Source: Wuchereria bancrofti (Eukaryota; Nematoda; Chromadorea; Rhabditida; Onchocercidae). Taken from it: a stretch of DNA of 64,000 nt. Every line of letters begins with the position of its first letter. Position 1 is the stretch's first letter. Under the pieces are notes generated by a model. It did not search any database. It saw nothing but the letters and a program-made list of their open reading frames with translations, and was not told the origin of the DNA. A program made the translations under genes and the position numbers. Shown here one piece after another: positions 25,301 through 37,591 of the stretch. The stretch lies in NCBI GenBank assembly GCA_005281725.1, contig SSBO01000009.1:5030363-5094362 (forward strand), given 5' to 3'.

Positions 25301-28300
25301 TCAACTAGAAGAGAAAAAAGTCGAAATGTTCTTTACTGTCAGAAATAAGATTAACAAAGGGCCACCTTTATGAGAACTACAAGTATCAAGAAATCTCTAA
25401 AAATTAAAAAATCTAAGGCATATTTTCTTCTAAATATCTACTTCATGAAATGAACATTTGAAATGAATGCAATTACTCTAGCTTACAAACAACATATTTC
25501 GTCAATCACTATCTGATAGAGTCTTAATATGAGTTTAACCAACTCGATTATTATAAATCAAACAAGCAGGAAAAAGTAAACTTCACTGAAGGTGTCCAGT
25601 ACATCGACTAGAAATTACGAAATTAGGTATTCTAAAGAGCCAGAAAATTACAGAATTATCAGAGAAGTTAGACGAAGTAAGATCTATAATGAAAGGATGG
25701 TTAAAATGGATTTAAAGTAAAACTAATGTTAAAGCAAAATAAGACGCAAGCTTCTAGTTGAATTCATGCTGAGTAGTTCTGTATGAACAAAAAATGTACG
25801 TAACAACAGCAATAGAGTGGAGGAATATGAAGAAAACACCCTAAAGTGGAAAATTTCACGATTTTTTTACTTTTTTTTATCAATAATCGTAAAATTCCGA
25901 ATCACTCCCTCATTTCAATAAAAAACAAGAACAATGCCAAATCAGATATAATTGGATTTTATTAAGCAAAATCTTTCTTTCAAAAACATTACTGCTGACT
26001 ACGAGGAAGAATATTATCTACGTCGCATATAAAAACAAACTTATGATTCGGTATGCAATAAATGACACGGATAAAAGGGCAGAACTCGGTGAAATAAAAA
26101 AGAACTGATAAATTCCTGAGAATAGCATCAATTATTGTAAAACACTATTCAGGATATACTACGATTGGTGAAACTGCAAGATAAATCCTTCCAACCTTGA
26201 TCAGTGCATTGAATCAGCGGCATCCTCCATGCAGCTTAGAAAACAAACCATAAAAACTAATGAACAGCAGGTAAGCCGCGTGAAATTAATGAGAATATAC
26301 TTTTTAGAAATGAATAAAATTATAGCAGCAGCACAATGAGAAGCATAAAAGCGAGTTTAAGCTGGATAATTAATATGACCATAAAAATTACAACTGATGA
26401 GGTAGGTAATAATGAACAAAGAACTATCCCCTTTCCGCTACGCATACTAATACGAGCAGTCGTCTCCGAATCGGCAAAGAAATTCTTGCTTTGCAAAGAA
26501 AAATACCACAGCGAAACTATCATAATATTCGAAACATGCGGCCGAGAACATGAAATCAGACTGCATGTCCTTTCTTGCACTATTTTCATCTATGATGGAC
26601 TATGAGCATCTCATGAGTACTATTACGAATAATAATACTGTTTCAGTGACCTATTTAGATGACACGATCTTTCGTTATAATAACCTTATATAAGAAGGCA
26701 TTTGCTAAATTAATGATTATATGACAAAAGAATAAAAATAAATTAAATACACTAACGATTCAATAAAATTTAATAAAAATTACATTGCTGAACACTTTAA
26801 AGATTTGCTGCACTAGAGAAAAGAAATCCAGCAATTAATCAAGTAAAACACATAAAAATTGCCTAAAAACTTTTCGAGAAAATAAAATGAGTATTTTTAA
26901 TCGTTGTATAAATAATGATATTTACTAAAAAATATTACTAGTAATGTTATATAACAAAAGAATAGAAATAAATTAAATATATTAACGAGCAACAGTGACA
27001 AATGTAAGAAATTTTCCCTGAAATTTAAGAATACTTTTAAAATGAAATCTAAGAATAAATACTTCAAAGAACAAAATAATAACCAACTTGCAAATTTCTG
27101 GCTAGTTTCTGAGTCTAGAACGACAAATCCACAGTCTTCAAACACCTCGCATACTTCCTGCTGATCAACTGATTTTTTTATACTCTGTAAAGAACAAAAA
27201 AGATTACAGAATTTAAAAGAAACTAAAAAAGATATCCGAAAATGACTTAACATATATTTTCACTGCTTCTTTCAGTTTAATTGATTCTTAAATCTACTGA
27301 AATTTTTTTGAAATGCTCACTCTTCAAAAAAGGCAAATATTGAAAGAGCAAAAACTTACAGACCCATATTTCTCAGGATTCCACTGCAATAGGAAGTGAT
27401 AAATAGCATCAACTTTATGCTTTGGTATAGCAAACCAGAATTCTTGTCTTGTTTGGTTAGCAATCACATCTTCGGTAGTTGCTGATGATGAACGCACAGT
27501 ATCGAGTGCTGAGAATCGTTCTCAAAACCAAAAATTATTAGTCGAAACTGAATTGAAAGAGTGAAATACATGGCTTCGATAAGCTGTCACATAAAACTAA
27601 AGCTGAAGAAATTAGAGTATATACAATAAATACCGGAAATTCCATATGATAGTATTTCAGACAATTTATCTGATACAAAAAAGAAAAAAAACTGATAGAG
27701 GTTTTCCTTACTTCGCTTTTCCTTTTCATAACGTTCAAAGAGACGGAATTACCTTTGTCACACTTTTTTTTTCTGTTCAGACGAACGATCATATAATACG
27801 GTAAGTCAGTCAAGATGCTTTTTTCAGCTGAAAATGTTTGTGTAGCAGAGGGAAGTTCGTGTACCGGTTTGAACAGGTTTAGCATTTCATCCGTTGATGT
27901 ACCGCAAAAGAAGCTGCAAAGAGGATAAAAGGAATATAAATTCACAAAAAGCAAATAAATATATAATAAATCAAAATATCCATTGATGTTTTAATTTCAC
28001 TGGTCTTATTTTATGAACTAATTAATTCCCTTTCTAATATCAAATTTTCTTATTCCAAAATTCTATCATGATATTTAATTTCCTGGCCAAATGTTGAATA
28101 ATGACTATTCTTAGTTATTTAAATGATTTAAGCAACATGAAAAGACTGGATCATCACCATTTTTGTTGTTACTTTTGATAAGTGGTAATATTTTAGAATA
28201 GTACATGTGAAATCTTGGAGATAATTACAGTACTTAACTGAACAAAGAAAAAATTCATCATGGTCAACTGAAAAGTAAACATGTCTTTCGAAAATCTCGC

Positions 28301-31300
28301 TGATCAAGATGCCAATGGTTTCGTAGTACTTACTGCTTGTTTTTCATTGCTTCCTCTCTCAGTTTTTGAGCCTTTTCTTTTAACGAGAGTAATGTAGCCA
28401 AATTTTGTTCTTTTCGTGTCTTTGAAACAGCCTTATCCTGATTTAAGAATCCAATCACTGTTATGGTGAAAAACAATGTTTGATGCTTGAATTTAAATTA
28501 ACATTATAGTGTTATGTATAAATTATGAGAAAAAAGTTGGGCACAAAAAAAAATATTTTTGTGACGCCAAGATCAAATCTAGTGCAAACAACTTAGCCGG
28601 TAATATTTTAACATCGGATATTTCTGAATGCCAAGCCAATTAAATCATACGATACTTTCATACGACTTGATGAACATTTAAAGTATGGTCTTAAATTCAA
28701 GAAGTGAAACAAAATAGTGCAATCTGGATCTAAATGAAGTTCTCAAAGCAAACAATTAGAGGTTATGAAATTAAATTAAAACCGCACAATGTTAGTAAAC
28801 TCTCCACATTTCCCACATCTAAAGAAAGGAAAATAAAATCTAGAGGGAGGAGAATAGCATAGTCAGTAAAATCCGAATACCATTTCAAAATGATCAAATA
28901 ATTCTAGCACGAAATCAATTTCATTTTTAGTGATTTTTAGTCTACGCGTACTGTTGATAGACAGTATAAGAAAAACTTTCAGCTGTATTGGAACCCCAGA
29001 GCTTCTAAAATATAAAATGAATTAACAACAGAAACATTCCAAAGGAACATCTTCTACGCGTATCTAAATCATATTGAGTAAGGTCAAAGCAAAACTAAAA
29101 ACATGCTAACCTCAAAAAACGTTTCAGGATGTTGCGATGCAGAGAACAAACCACTACCCATGCTCGCGATACCCTGCGGCACAGTAGTTACTACACCAAC
29201 AGCAGTTTTCGCATGACTTGCTGCCACTTTAACACTTGTTTGAATACCAGTTTGTAGCGTGCCTGAAAAACATTGTTATAAATTTGATGCGTAAAATTAT
29301 TTGGACTATAAGATTTAGCTTCAAAAAACAGTAAATATTGAGATATACATCCTAAAATGCTTTATTTGCCAGAGCACATTTCGTATTCAAACGAAGGAAA
29401 TAAGTCCATGCTTCCACAAAACTGTTAATAAAAGAAAAGAGATAATAACACGATTCTGAAGTGATAAAGAATTTAGTAAAACATCAAATACGGGAACTAA
29501 CTACCTAATGAAACAAAACATTGCTCACAACAACTTTTCTCAATCATCTTCAGCATTAGTATATTAAATTTCGAAAAGCTCTCTGTTACTATACTTACGG
29601 AATACTAACTTCTTATTTATATTATCTACTTCGCATTTCCCCAACATTCGATCCCTCTTCAACTTATTTTATTATCCAGTATTTTACAATAAAAAACCAA
29701 ACATACAGGAAAAGCCATAGTTACTATACGATCCCAATGTGTAAGAATAATTTAAAAGAAGAAAATGAGCAACGGGTAACATGACAGGCTATTTTTTAAA
29801 TTATGGAAGCATTTAAAGTTCAACGATTAAATCGCACTGTCATTTCCTTAATTTATTTTCCCAAATACTTGACTTTACTAAAACCAGTTTTCTTCTTATC
29901 CTAATGTAGATCAAGGAAAGACAAAAAAAGTACAGTAAAGTCAACTGCTGGTATGAAAAATAATGCAGTTTTGTGCTAGAATAACAAACCCTGACTTACT
30001 GCAAGCTAACCTACGGTCAATATCGAATTCCCACGATTTGAAATAGCATAATGTCAACTTTGGACTTCACCTGCAACAGCTTTGCTTTGGGAAACAACAC
30101 CCTGAGCAACTGATTTTGTACCACTCATTGCTGACTGTGTCATACGTTCAGCTCCAGAAGTCACCGAACCGCGAATGGTGTTTGCATGAAAACTAAAACA
30201 AAATTTTCTTGAAATCACGAATCGCCGAGCAATAAAGACAATTTTCAGAACAAAGGAATGAAAATTATAAGGACAGTTAGTTTCACGGATAAAATCTAAA
30301 CAGACCTTAACGTTCTCCCGAGTTTAGAAAGCGGATTACAAGTTAATCCAGTATGTGCAACATTCGTGCTTGTTGAGGGCTGCAAACAATACTCCGGCTT
30401 GTCCTTATCGTTTCTGTTCAAAATTTATATTTACTTCCGAAGAATATCTAGTTTTGCGAACATTTATGAATGTCGCTAACTTAAAGAGAAGAAATGATTA
30501 AAACTTCGAACAACTAAACTCAGAAGTATCATTAATTACTCACCCAGAGATAAATATTCTGTCAATTTCATCACCTTTCCGCCCTAAAAATGGATAACGG
30601 AATGAAAGTAATAAAAGTAAGAGAAAAGCTTATTTTCAAACTCAAAATTTGAAAATCAAACTAAAAACTTGAATGAACATGATGGCATGTTATGTAAACT
30701 ATAGGACCGTTGGACAGATCAGAATAAGTGCGCCGAGCAGTTCGAGCAGCTTCATCTATTTTATTTTCTTTCTTGACAATCAGCAAGGATTTAAAATCGG
30801 ATCCAACATGTCCAATGTGTATCTGTAATACGGAAATACTGTATCTTCTTAAAATGATAAGATTCAACATGTGAAAGGGAAAATTTTCAAAATGATAAAG
30901 ACAAATTTTCATTTAAAATTTTGGAAAAACAAGTAAAGCTCTCTATAAAAACTTAGGAAGAAATACCTCAAGAAGCTTCAAAATAAAAGAATTATTTCCA
31001 TCCATGCCATAATTTTAAAATAAAATAATTTATAGATACAAAAATTAAAAAAAATTATGCTAGATTATTTCTGTTAGTCAAACCATAAAAAAATTATGCT
31101 AATCAAACCAATAATCACTGCATGAAACTAGCCGATGAATCCAACAAAGTAAAAAAGGATAAATGATGAGCAAAAAGAAACAAAGCGTTCCTGTATTCTA
31201 TTAAATGAATACTATGTATGGATGACTAATGTGACAAAATACCACTTAAAAAGCTTAATCTTCCTCGTTGATTTTAAACCTATTTAGAAAAGAGAAAAAT

Positions 31301-34300
31301 GGTACAAATTATTGTTATATAAGGTGTATATGGTTGCATATAATATAAATTTCGGAAGACATGTGAAAAGCATAAATGTCATATTCTCCCCGGAGAATTT
31401 TTAGATGCGCTGCTTCATAACGGCAAATAAAGAATGAGAAATTCATAGCACACAAAAAAGTTTTTTGACTACAAAAATTTTTTATTAATATACGGACAAG
31501 AAGTGTGAAAAACATGAACATTTTTGAAGATTGGAAAGATCTCTGCGCAATTTCCTTAAAGGAAGATTTCCTTAAAGGAAGACATTAAAGAAGGGTGAAT
31601 TATACAATATAACTCACCTTCTTGTCTTCTTTCCGCTTTAGTTCTAGGTCCATGTCATCAAAAAAGATTCTTGGCGACTGATTATCTGAAAATTAACTTG
31701 TTAACAAATGCGCAATCTCTGAAGGAAAAACAAAAAAAAAAAAATATTAAAATACCATAAAAAGAAAATATTAAAAAAATACCATAAAACTAAATTAAAA
31801 ACATTAGCTAAAGTTCATAAATTAAGTGGAAAAATTTTCTACAAAAAAGACAAGTTGAAGGTTTAACAATGGAAATGATACGCTGATAACAAGAGAAAAA
31901 ACAAATGAAAGTAAAATTAAAAATATTACTAAATAAGGAAGCCAGTAACACCTGTATTTTTATGAATGTCATCTGCCGAATTCTCCGATGTTTTGTTCAC
32001 AGTTTCCTCCCGGAACTTGAAAGAAGAAAGATTAGGCGTCATCTAATACTTTATGTATTTTTTGATATTACTGCTCAAATTATTATTATTTTTTTTTTTT
32101 TGGGGGGATTTATAAAGTTAAAAAATTATATCGAAAATATTTTACTAGCTTAACAAAACAAACCTTACAAAAATAAATTCCCAGAAAGTGGAAAAAGCAA
32201 TAGTGTTTATAGATTCAGACAGTTGATTTGATATAAAAGGGTAACTAACAGCCGCAAGAACGGTAGAACATTCAGGAGCAGATGGATCTTGAACAGCGAT
32301 ATCGTGAAATTCTTTATCGCCTTCAGTATCAGTTAATACCGTAGCACTCTTAAACATCGTTACAGATATCACTTCTTCCATCCTATAAAAAATGTTTCTA
32401 ATTTCAGATTCCAAACTTTCAAATCAGAACATAGTCAAAGATTTTAAGAGCAGTATCACATTATTTTCCAGAACGAGCGAAAAAGATCAATTTTTATACT
32501 CGTTATTTCATACACTCGTTACTGTGCTAAAGACAAAAGCAAAAAAGCAGTCATTTGGTAAAAAGAGCAGAAATTGTAAGAAGACTTTCTAGTCGTCTCA
32601 AATGACACACTAGCATTGAATTAACTATTTACAAAAGCAAGTTACAAAATTATGCTACAATAGATATAAATGCATAATGTAAACTAACCGAGCCATCATA
32701 ATATACAAATCCTGTCCATTCTCAAGAACCAGAGGATGTATAACATCTGGATCAAACATTAACGCACTAGGTGTCACCAGCAAAGTGCCTGTCACTGTTC
32801 CATTCATTTCAGTCATTTGTTTAACCTTTAATTTGGGCATAGTTGAATTACATAAATGGAATGAATGAATAAAAGAGTTAAAAATAAGCATAAACAAAAA
32901 GGTACTTCACTGCCACAAGCTTTCGCACTTTTTCTTTACCATTTACTCCACCCTTCCTGTCTTGTAAAAACAATTACAAATATAGATTAATTGTTCAGAA
33001 GAAAAATGTTATTAAAAACTGAAAATCTACTTTCCCTATAGCAAATACTCCTATCGCTCACCTTCTTTCTATTAAAAAAAAGTCTTTTTGTAAAAACCGT
33101 TTTTCTACATCTTTTTTACTTTAACTTTTTTTTCTACCTTTAACTTGATGAATCTTTTCATACAGTCTGTGTTTGTTTCATCTTCTGCCAAAGATACACG
33201 GTGCTTTTCCAATGCAGTTCTTGAAGTATCTGATCGTGTAGCAGCACGGCCACACACCTGAACCGCCATCCCAGGCCCGCGTCGAATTCTATCTCCTGAA
33301 ACAGTATATAAAACGCATTGCACATCTTACAGTTATAGTTATTATCAAATTATGATTTTCCAAGCTACCAAGAGCTTTATCTGTCATCCGCAAGTCCAAA
33401 ACAAAAAAAAACTTCACATAGAGAGACAATAAAAAAGACATTGTCCTTTTTTCTTGTGAAATTAATGAGGAAATATATCATAAAAGCACAGATCACTAAT
33501 TTGGTTCAAATAGATTATGAGATAGATACAAGCCAGGAAGTATATATATATAGTTAGTTCTTCTTAATAACTGCCATCACTAAACGGTTTAACAAACAAA
33601 TTCGACATTCTATGTTCCAACTCCGCACAACAAATAAAATCAAACATTAGTTTTTGTAGCTTTCTTATTCTAAAATATTACGTCTGACTCCAGCAACATG
33701 TACCATAGACGAAAAAGTTCCTATTTGAAACTATTAAATTGAGTCCCAGTTTTTTAGCAATGGACTGCGATAAGTATAAAGGTAACTAGATTTTACTGAC
33801 ATTTTAGTTATTTAACATGAATGAAATTCTGGATGAAGAATAATATTCTCTCGAAATTATTTCTAGAATTTCAAACATCTAATGCTAAATTTCGTAAAAC
33901 GTACAAGTACATAATTGGAGAAATTAGGATATATAACTGGAAGTAATACTCGCTTATATTGAAAAAAAATAAAGTCAGAAAAATGAAATTAAAGATAGTA
34001 GAAAAGGGTATTTTGGCCATACGATAGCAGCTCTGTTGAATTCATGTTTAAAATTATTCACTGCTACTACTACAAGCATTTAGAGAGATATACGAATACA
34101 TAACAGATATATATGACTAGCCATAATACTTAAGAATTTATGCAAAACAGAACAAATGAAACATAAGAATTGCAATGCTGTGACATAATCGTCCTTTCAG
34201 TTCTCCAAAATGTAATATTCAAAATTTTCATCTCTACAAACTTCAGCGAAACTAAAATACTTCTATTGAAACATTAGGTAAATAGGTGATTTTTGCTAAC

Positions 34301-35179
34301 CGCTTGAATTTCCAGCAGTTATTGTGGCTTGATTCGCAGAGAGACGACTTCCCGAAAGAACACTGCAGACATCATTCCCATCCAACGGATAAGGAACAAG
34401 AAGCTTCTGTCCAGGGAATACCTTCAACATGCTACGTTAACATCTTACCGGTTTATAACATGTCGTGTATTTGTATAAAACCTTAGTAGAGAAATGATGT
34501 GTCGAATCCTATGCACTGCAATGAACGCAACCATTTTATCGAGCATGAACAAAAAATCACTAAGCTGTTGGAAGTTATTGGACTGCAATCTTTCAAATCA
34601 CTCCGAATCCTTTCTTGAATTTTTCACAACACCAAAATTTTTTGCTTTATCCATATAATTATTATCGAAAATAGACATAACCAGCTATTCAATGCATCAT
34701 GTTGCTGATGGCAGTTTGAAAAATCAGAAGAGATGAGCATTACTCTTTCTCGAAAGAAAATCAAGATCGCCATACTTAACCAATTCCGTTTATGGGCAAG
34801 TATACTGACTTTCGAAAACCTGATCTTGACCCCTGACCAGTGTTCTTCCTGCATATATGCCCTCTGTGCTTTTCACACTGAGTGACAAGTTTCCGTTCAA
34901 TAATGCGACAAAACGACTAAGTTGGATACCGTAGAGATGAAATATGTTAAAGCACGGTATCAAATAATAATCAGAATGCAAACGAACGATATATTTTTAT
35001 ATTCTTGCGGCAAACTTAATCGATATAGTGCTTATTTTTAAACACTACTAACTCTGAAAAAGTGCTAAATTTACCATTCGTGTTGCAAGTCGATTCATCT
35101 TCATCAGCTCACCCACAGTACAATCATGTGTTGCAGCAATCCGTTCAATCGAGTCTGACTGCGCTACTATGTATTCCAT
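13312..35179 (-). CDS. lmd-3: LysM + GRAM-like + TLDc oxidation-resistance protein (OXR1/NCOA7 family)
   Basis: Twenty exons join in phase without a stop: 35075-35179, 34301-34421, 33138-33295, 32689-32825, 32246-32382, 31618-31685, 30708-30822, 30544-30583, 30306-30413, 30071-30192, 29111-29262, 28334-28437, 27753-27913, 27360-27508, 27088-27184, 17057-17833, 14476-14651, 14273-14367, 13837-14013 and 13312-13540; 3228 coding bases, 1075 residues. LysM lies at residues 1-47 (EYIVAQSDSIERIA, CTVGELMKMNRLATRM, VFPGQKLLVP). A GRAM-like domain follows at about 120-180 (GTVTGTLLVTPSALMFDP, PLVLENGQDLY). Next come EFWFAIPKHKVDAIYHFLLQ (about 540) and a Ser/Lys-rich acidic/basic spacer (592-850). 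TLDc spans about 885-1075 (LPARAAGYPWINIYNSEKHG, FSLHTFYRK, GTGDSCFLYKY, GGHYGLWLDADLNHG). TLDc proteins protect against oxidative stress and bind V-ATPase; this is family knowledge. The first ATG directly abuts a TTTTACAG acceptor, so it may be a trans-spliced start or an internal exon. The acceptor at 17,833 after the 9.25 kb intron is the least certain join. Confidence 0.92.
15599..16539 (+). pseudogene. Decayed coding copy, plus strand, inside a lmd-3 intron
   Basis: Protein-like stretches appear one after another in shifting frames: RILNLMAEMKRSQKSIMDEE from 15,604; LDLFDISSLQSPRIFGS near 15,735; SADIEHFNNFNLAKKFCHEA near 15,915; a stretch containing one TGA that leads into VRFLLVRNMTVMRSYTEEPS from 16,207, then SAHEFLESLKLKDYMETRIN (vaguely SAM-domain-like); and a final frame to 16,539. 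No splice sites separate them, so a frameshifted intronless remnant is the simplest reading. I do not recognise the parent gene. The alternative is that these are chance open frames in AT-rich DNA. Confidence 0.3.
17834..17945 (-). other. Possible alternative first exon of a short TLDc isoform
   Basis: The open frame of the 777-base exon 17057-17833 continues without a stop upstream to beyond 17,945, where an ATG (MGIAGSHPHL) lies 16-17 bases after a GGATTCAG acceptor-like site; a second ATG (MNGSKKYRHI) follows. OXR1-family genes are known to have short isoforms that keep only the TLDc end. Starting here would give about 520 residues lacking LysM and GRAM. Only transcript data can show whether it is used. 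Confidence 0.35.
23844..23923. repeat. AT-only inverted repeat and poly-T/poly-A tracts
   Basis: TTAATTTTTATAAAA is followed by T-rich sequence and then TTTTATAAAAATTAA, forming a perfect potential hairpin. A further T11/A8 switch and a third TTTTATAAAATTAA copy lie immediately right. It could be a slippage product or a miniature-element end; no target-site duplication is evident. Confidence 0.5.
26711..26988. repeat. Imperfect direct repeat, about 48 bases, 231-base spacing
   Basis: The segments 26,711-26,758 and 26,942-26,988 share a nearly identical core around acaaaagaataaaaataaat followed by taaat..ctaacga. Both lie in the large lmd-3 intron. They may be a local duplication; the sequence between them is not otherwise similar. 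Confidence 0.45.
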
Positions 35180-36279
35180 CTGTAAAACAGAATGCTTATT
35201 CCGGAAACAAGAAATTTCCCTTCTGCAATGTTAAATAGCAGGCAAATTACTTGAAAAACCATTTTATTTTCAAAATTCTATTTAAACATGATCTTTGCAA
35301 TAAAAAAAATAGGTTAAACTTGATTTGGATGAGACAATTACCTACTGGAAACCGGAATACTAATTCACTAAAAAACCGATCGCTGGAATTAAAATGATAT
35401 AAACTAGTTGATAATTAGTAAGTGACAACAACAAATAACTGTTGTGTGAGATTACAAGGTTTCAATAGTAAGTTTGTTAAAATATCTCAGTAACTGGAAA
35501 AGTTACAGAAAATAAGAGACTTTTAACCCACGCGCTAGATGAAGAAAATTTTCTTGATTTTGAGCTATCAAAATAATTTTTTCTGTAGCAAAGACAGAAG
35601 CAGAAAAGAGGAGAAAAAGAGAAAATTTTCAACTTACCAACAAAGGTTAAAAACCACGAAGTTCTGAATAATTAGAAGTCTGAGTCAACTATGAAAATAT
35701 AATCCTTGATCTTCAGGTGCAGGCAAGAATTTTTAAACACTAGTGAAGTTCACTGGTTGTGAATAGCGCAACATATTCATAAAATTATAACCTAAATTAT
35801 AACCTAATACTTATTACATCAAATTCTGGTAAAGCGTGAAAGTATGTGTAATTAAAATTGAAACTTATACCAGCCAAGTCAAACTCATTCTAGCTTTCCC
35901 TTTTATTAACTAAAGAATGCAAGTGTAAATGCTATTAAATCAAATTTTGATGTAATAAGAATTTCCGTACTGAAAATTATAATAGGAAAGAAGAGCAGCA
36001 TGTGAACTACAAGTACTATATAGTAAGCTCAGCAAACCAGAAAATTCATTTATGGATGACAAGAACTCAAATATGCCCAAAAGTACATCTTAAAAACATA
36101 GAAAAAAAAGAAAAAGAAAATAAGTTTGCGAGTCCACAAAGCAGATTCCAATTTTGTCTTGCCATGAGGAGAGAGCTTTTCGAATAAAAACCAATATTTC
36201 AGGAATAAATATTGAAAATGATTTCCTTTTCCTTACTCAGTTTCTCACTTTCACTTTCAACTAAACTTCAGCGCCTTAC

Positions 36280-36295
36280 TTCAAGCGGCCGGCAA
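36280..36295 (-). other. Candidate 16-base microexon upstream of the LysM exon
   Basis: On the minus strand a good acceptor (TTTGTATTTCAG) and a good donor (GTAAGG) flank only 16 GC-rich bases, ttgccggccgcttgaa. Read in the phase that fits the LysM exon (35,179, phase 0) it encodes CRPLE, giving CRPLEMEYIVAQ, which resembles the residues before LysM in OXR1 proteins. It would make the ATG at 35,179 internal. Support is limited to the splice sites and phase. Confidence 0.3.
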
Positions 36296-37472
36296 CTGAA
36301 ATACAAATAGAAGACAAACTGTGAATGATAGCTGTACTGGAAAGAGGTAATACTTTTTATCTTCCAGTCATTCAATTCGGAAAAAAATTCCCCTACCAAT
36401 AGATGAATAAATACAGGCAATTTTTAAGCACCAAACTAAATACGTTACCACAAACAAAGTCACACATCTAATTTTTGAAATCTAACAACTGGTACCTTAA
36501 ACGAAATTAGGCATTACTATCACAAATGTATACTGTTTCATTGCTCGTCAAGTGATGAAAATACAATTTCAGACTGAAAAGAGAAAGTTTTCTGTGGGTT
36601 CAAACTATGTCCATAAGAAATCATTAGTGTGTATACCCAGTTACGTGTTTTATTCTACATTGTATTATTTTAATCAGTTAGTTGAAAGACCAAGTTTCAA
36701 TGAATCCAGAAGGTTCAACTAGGCTTAAATAATAATCTGATTAATTGTTAAATGATTAAAATGAATGAATAAAACATAAAAAAGAACCATGAAACCAATC
36801 TCACGTCGTTGTATGAGAAAATTTATGTATATTAGCAATCGATATGATAAATGTTTTGGTATAATGTATCATATCGCCAGGTTTATTTTGGAATTAGGCT
36901 TATCTCAAAAATGGCAGAATGTAGTTCATTTGAATAAATAATTCTGGGGTTTAACTGACGATGAGGAGGAAGTATATCACTTACAGGGATATCGAGAAAA
37001 TGCTTACTGGGAATAAACGCGGTAATGAAGAAGTTGGGAATGAATTCCTGTTAATTCATACAGCTTCTTCTCATTACATCAGAACTCGCATAAAAGAGGC
37101 GGCGCTTGTTGACTCTATAGACGAAAATAACATGTATTGTTGACTTAATTCTCAAACCTATGTAAATTTCACTTTTCAGCTGCTTTTTCCCCAATTTTAT
37201 AATAAAAAAGGAAAATCTTCCTAATACCTAAAAATATATAATGCAGTAAAATATAGAGTAATCTTAATATCTCCTGAACACTTTTTCATCAAAAGGTAAG
37301 CATACCCTACTGCTCGTAATGGATAATGGATGTTATAGACATGACAATTTGTTTACCATTAATTGAAAAGCATAGTACATAAAAAATATTATCACTGCAA
37401 ACAACTTGAAAACCCTTGCTTCTGAAACGAGGAATTTCTTCCAATCAAAAAATGTTTGGCATAAAAACGAAC

Positions 37473-37591
37473 TTGAAGTTTTAAGAATCATTCGGCCATT
37501 AAAGTGCAAACGAGCGGCTAAATAATACTGTAGGCATTCATTAAGAATCAAACCAAGAGTTTGCTTATCGGGCTGGCACAACAATGAGTCA
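37473..37591 (-). other. Candidate coding exon, gene unknown
   Basis: After a strong acceptor (TTTTCTTTCAG) the minus strand reads DSLLCQPDKQTLGLILNECL and then QYYLAARLHFNGRMILKTS, a well-balanced protein-like sequence. Possible donors are A|GTTCGT at 37,473 or TC|GTTTTT four bases on. With the second donor it would join in phase to the 16-base microexon at 36,295 and so to lmd-3. It could equally be a lone chance frame. I recognise no domain. Confidence 0.3.

Larger units (their letters stand above)
17946..27087. other. Large intron of lmd-3 (9.25 kb in total)
   Basis: No exon-quality coding sequence with good splice sites was found on either strand. Open frames of 60-96 codons occur (for example plus 23,325-23,615 and minus 24,464-24,715) but lack recognisable motifs. 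Notable structure is an AT hairpin near 23,844 and an imperfect 48-base direct repeat (26,711 and 26,942). Such length is unusual beside the other introns of this gene, mostly 100-1000 bases. Confidence 0.5.

Noticed and set aside
26320..26605. Overlapping 89-codon frames on both strands in the large intron
   Set aside because: Neither shows a motif, splice sites or clear coding composition; paired frames of this length occur by chance.
36598..36625. GGGTTCAAACTA resembling a tRNA T-loop
   Set aside because: No A-box, acceptor stem or cloverleaf could be drawn around it.
36961..37143. Plus-strand 60-codon frame MRRKYITYRDIEKMLTGNKR
   Set aside because: Protein-like but isolated, with no acceptor, polyadenylation signal or recognisable family; too weak to list as a gene.
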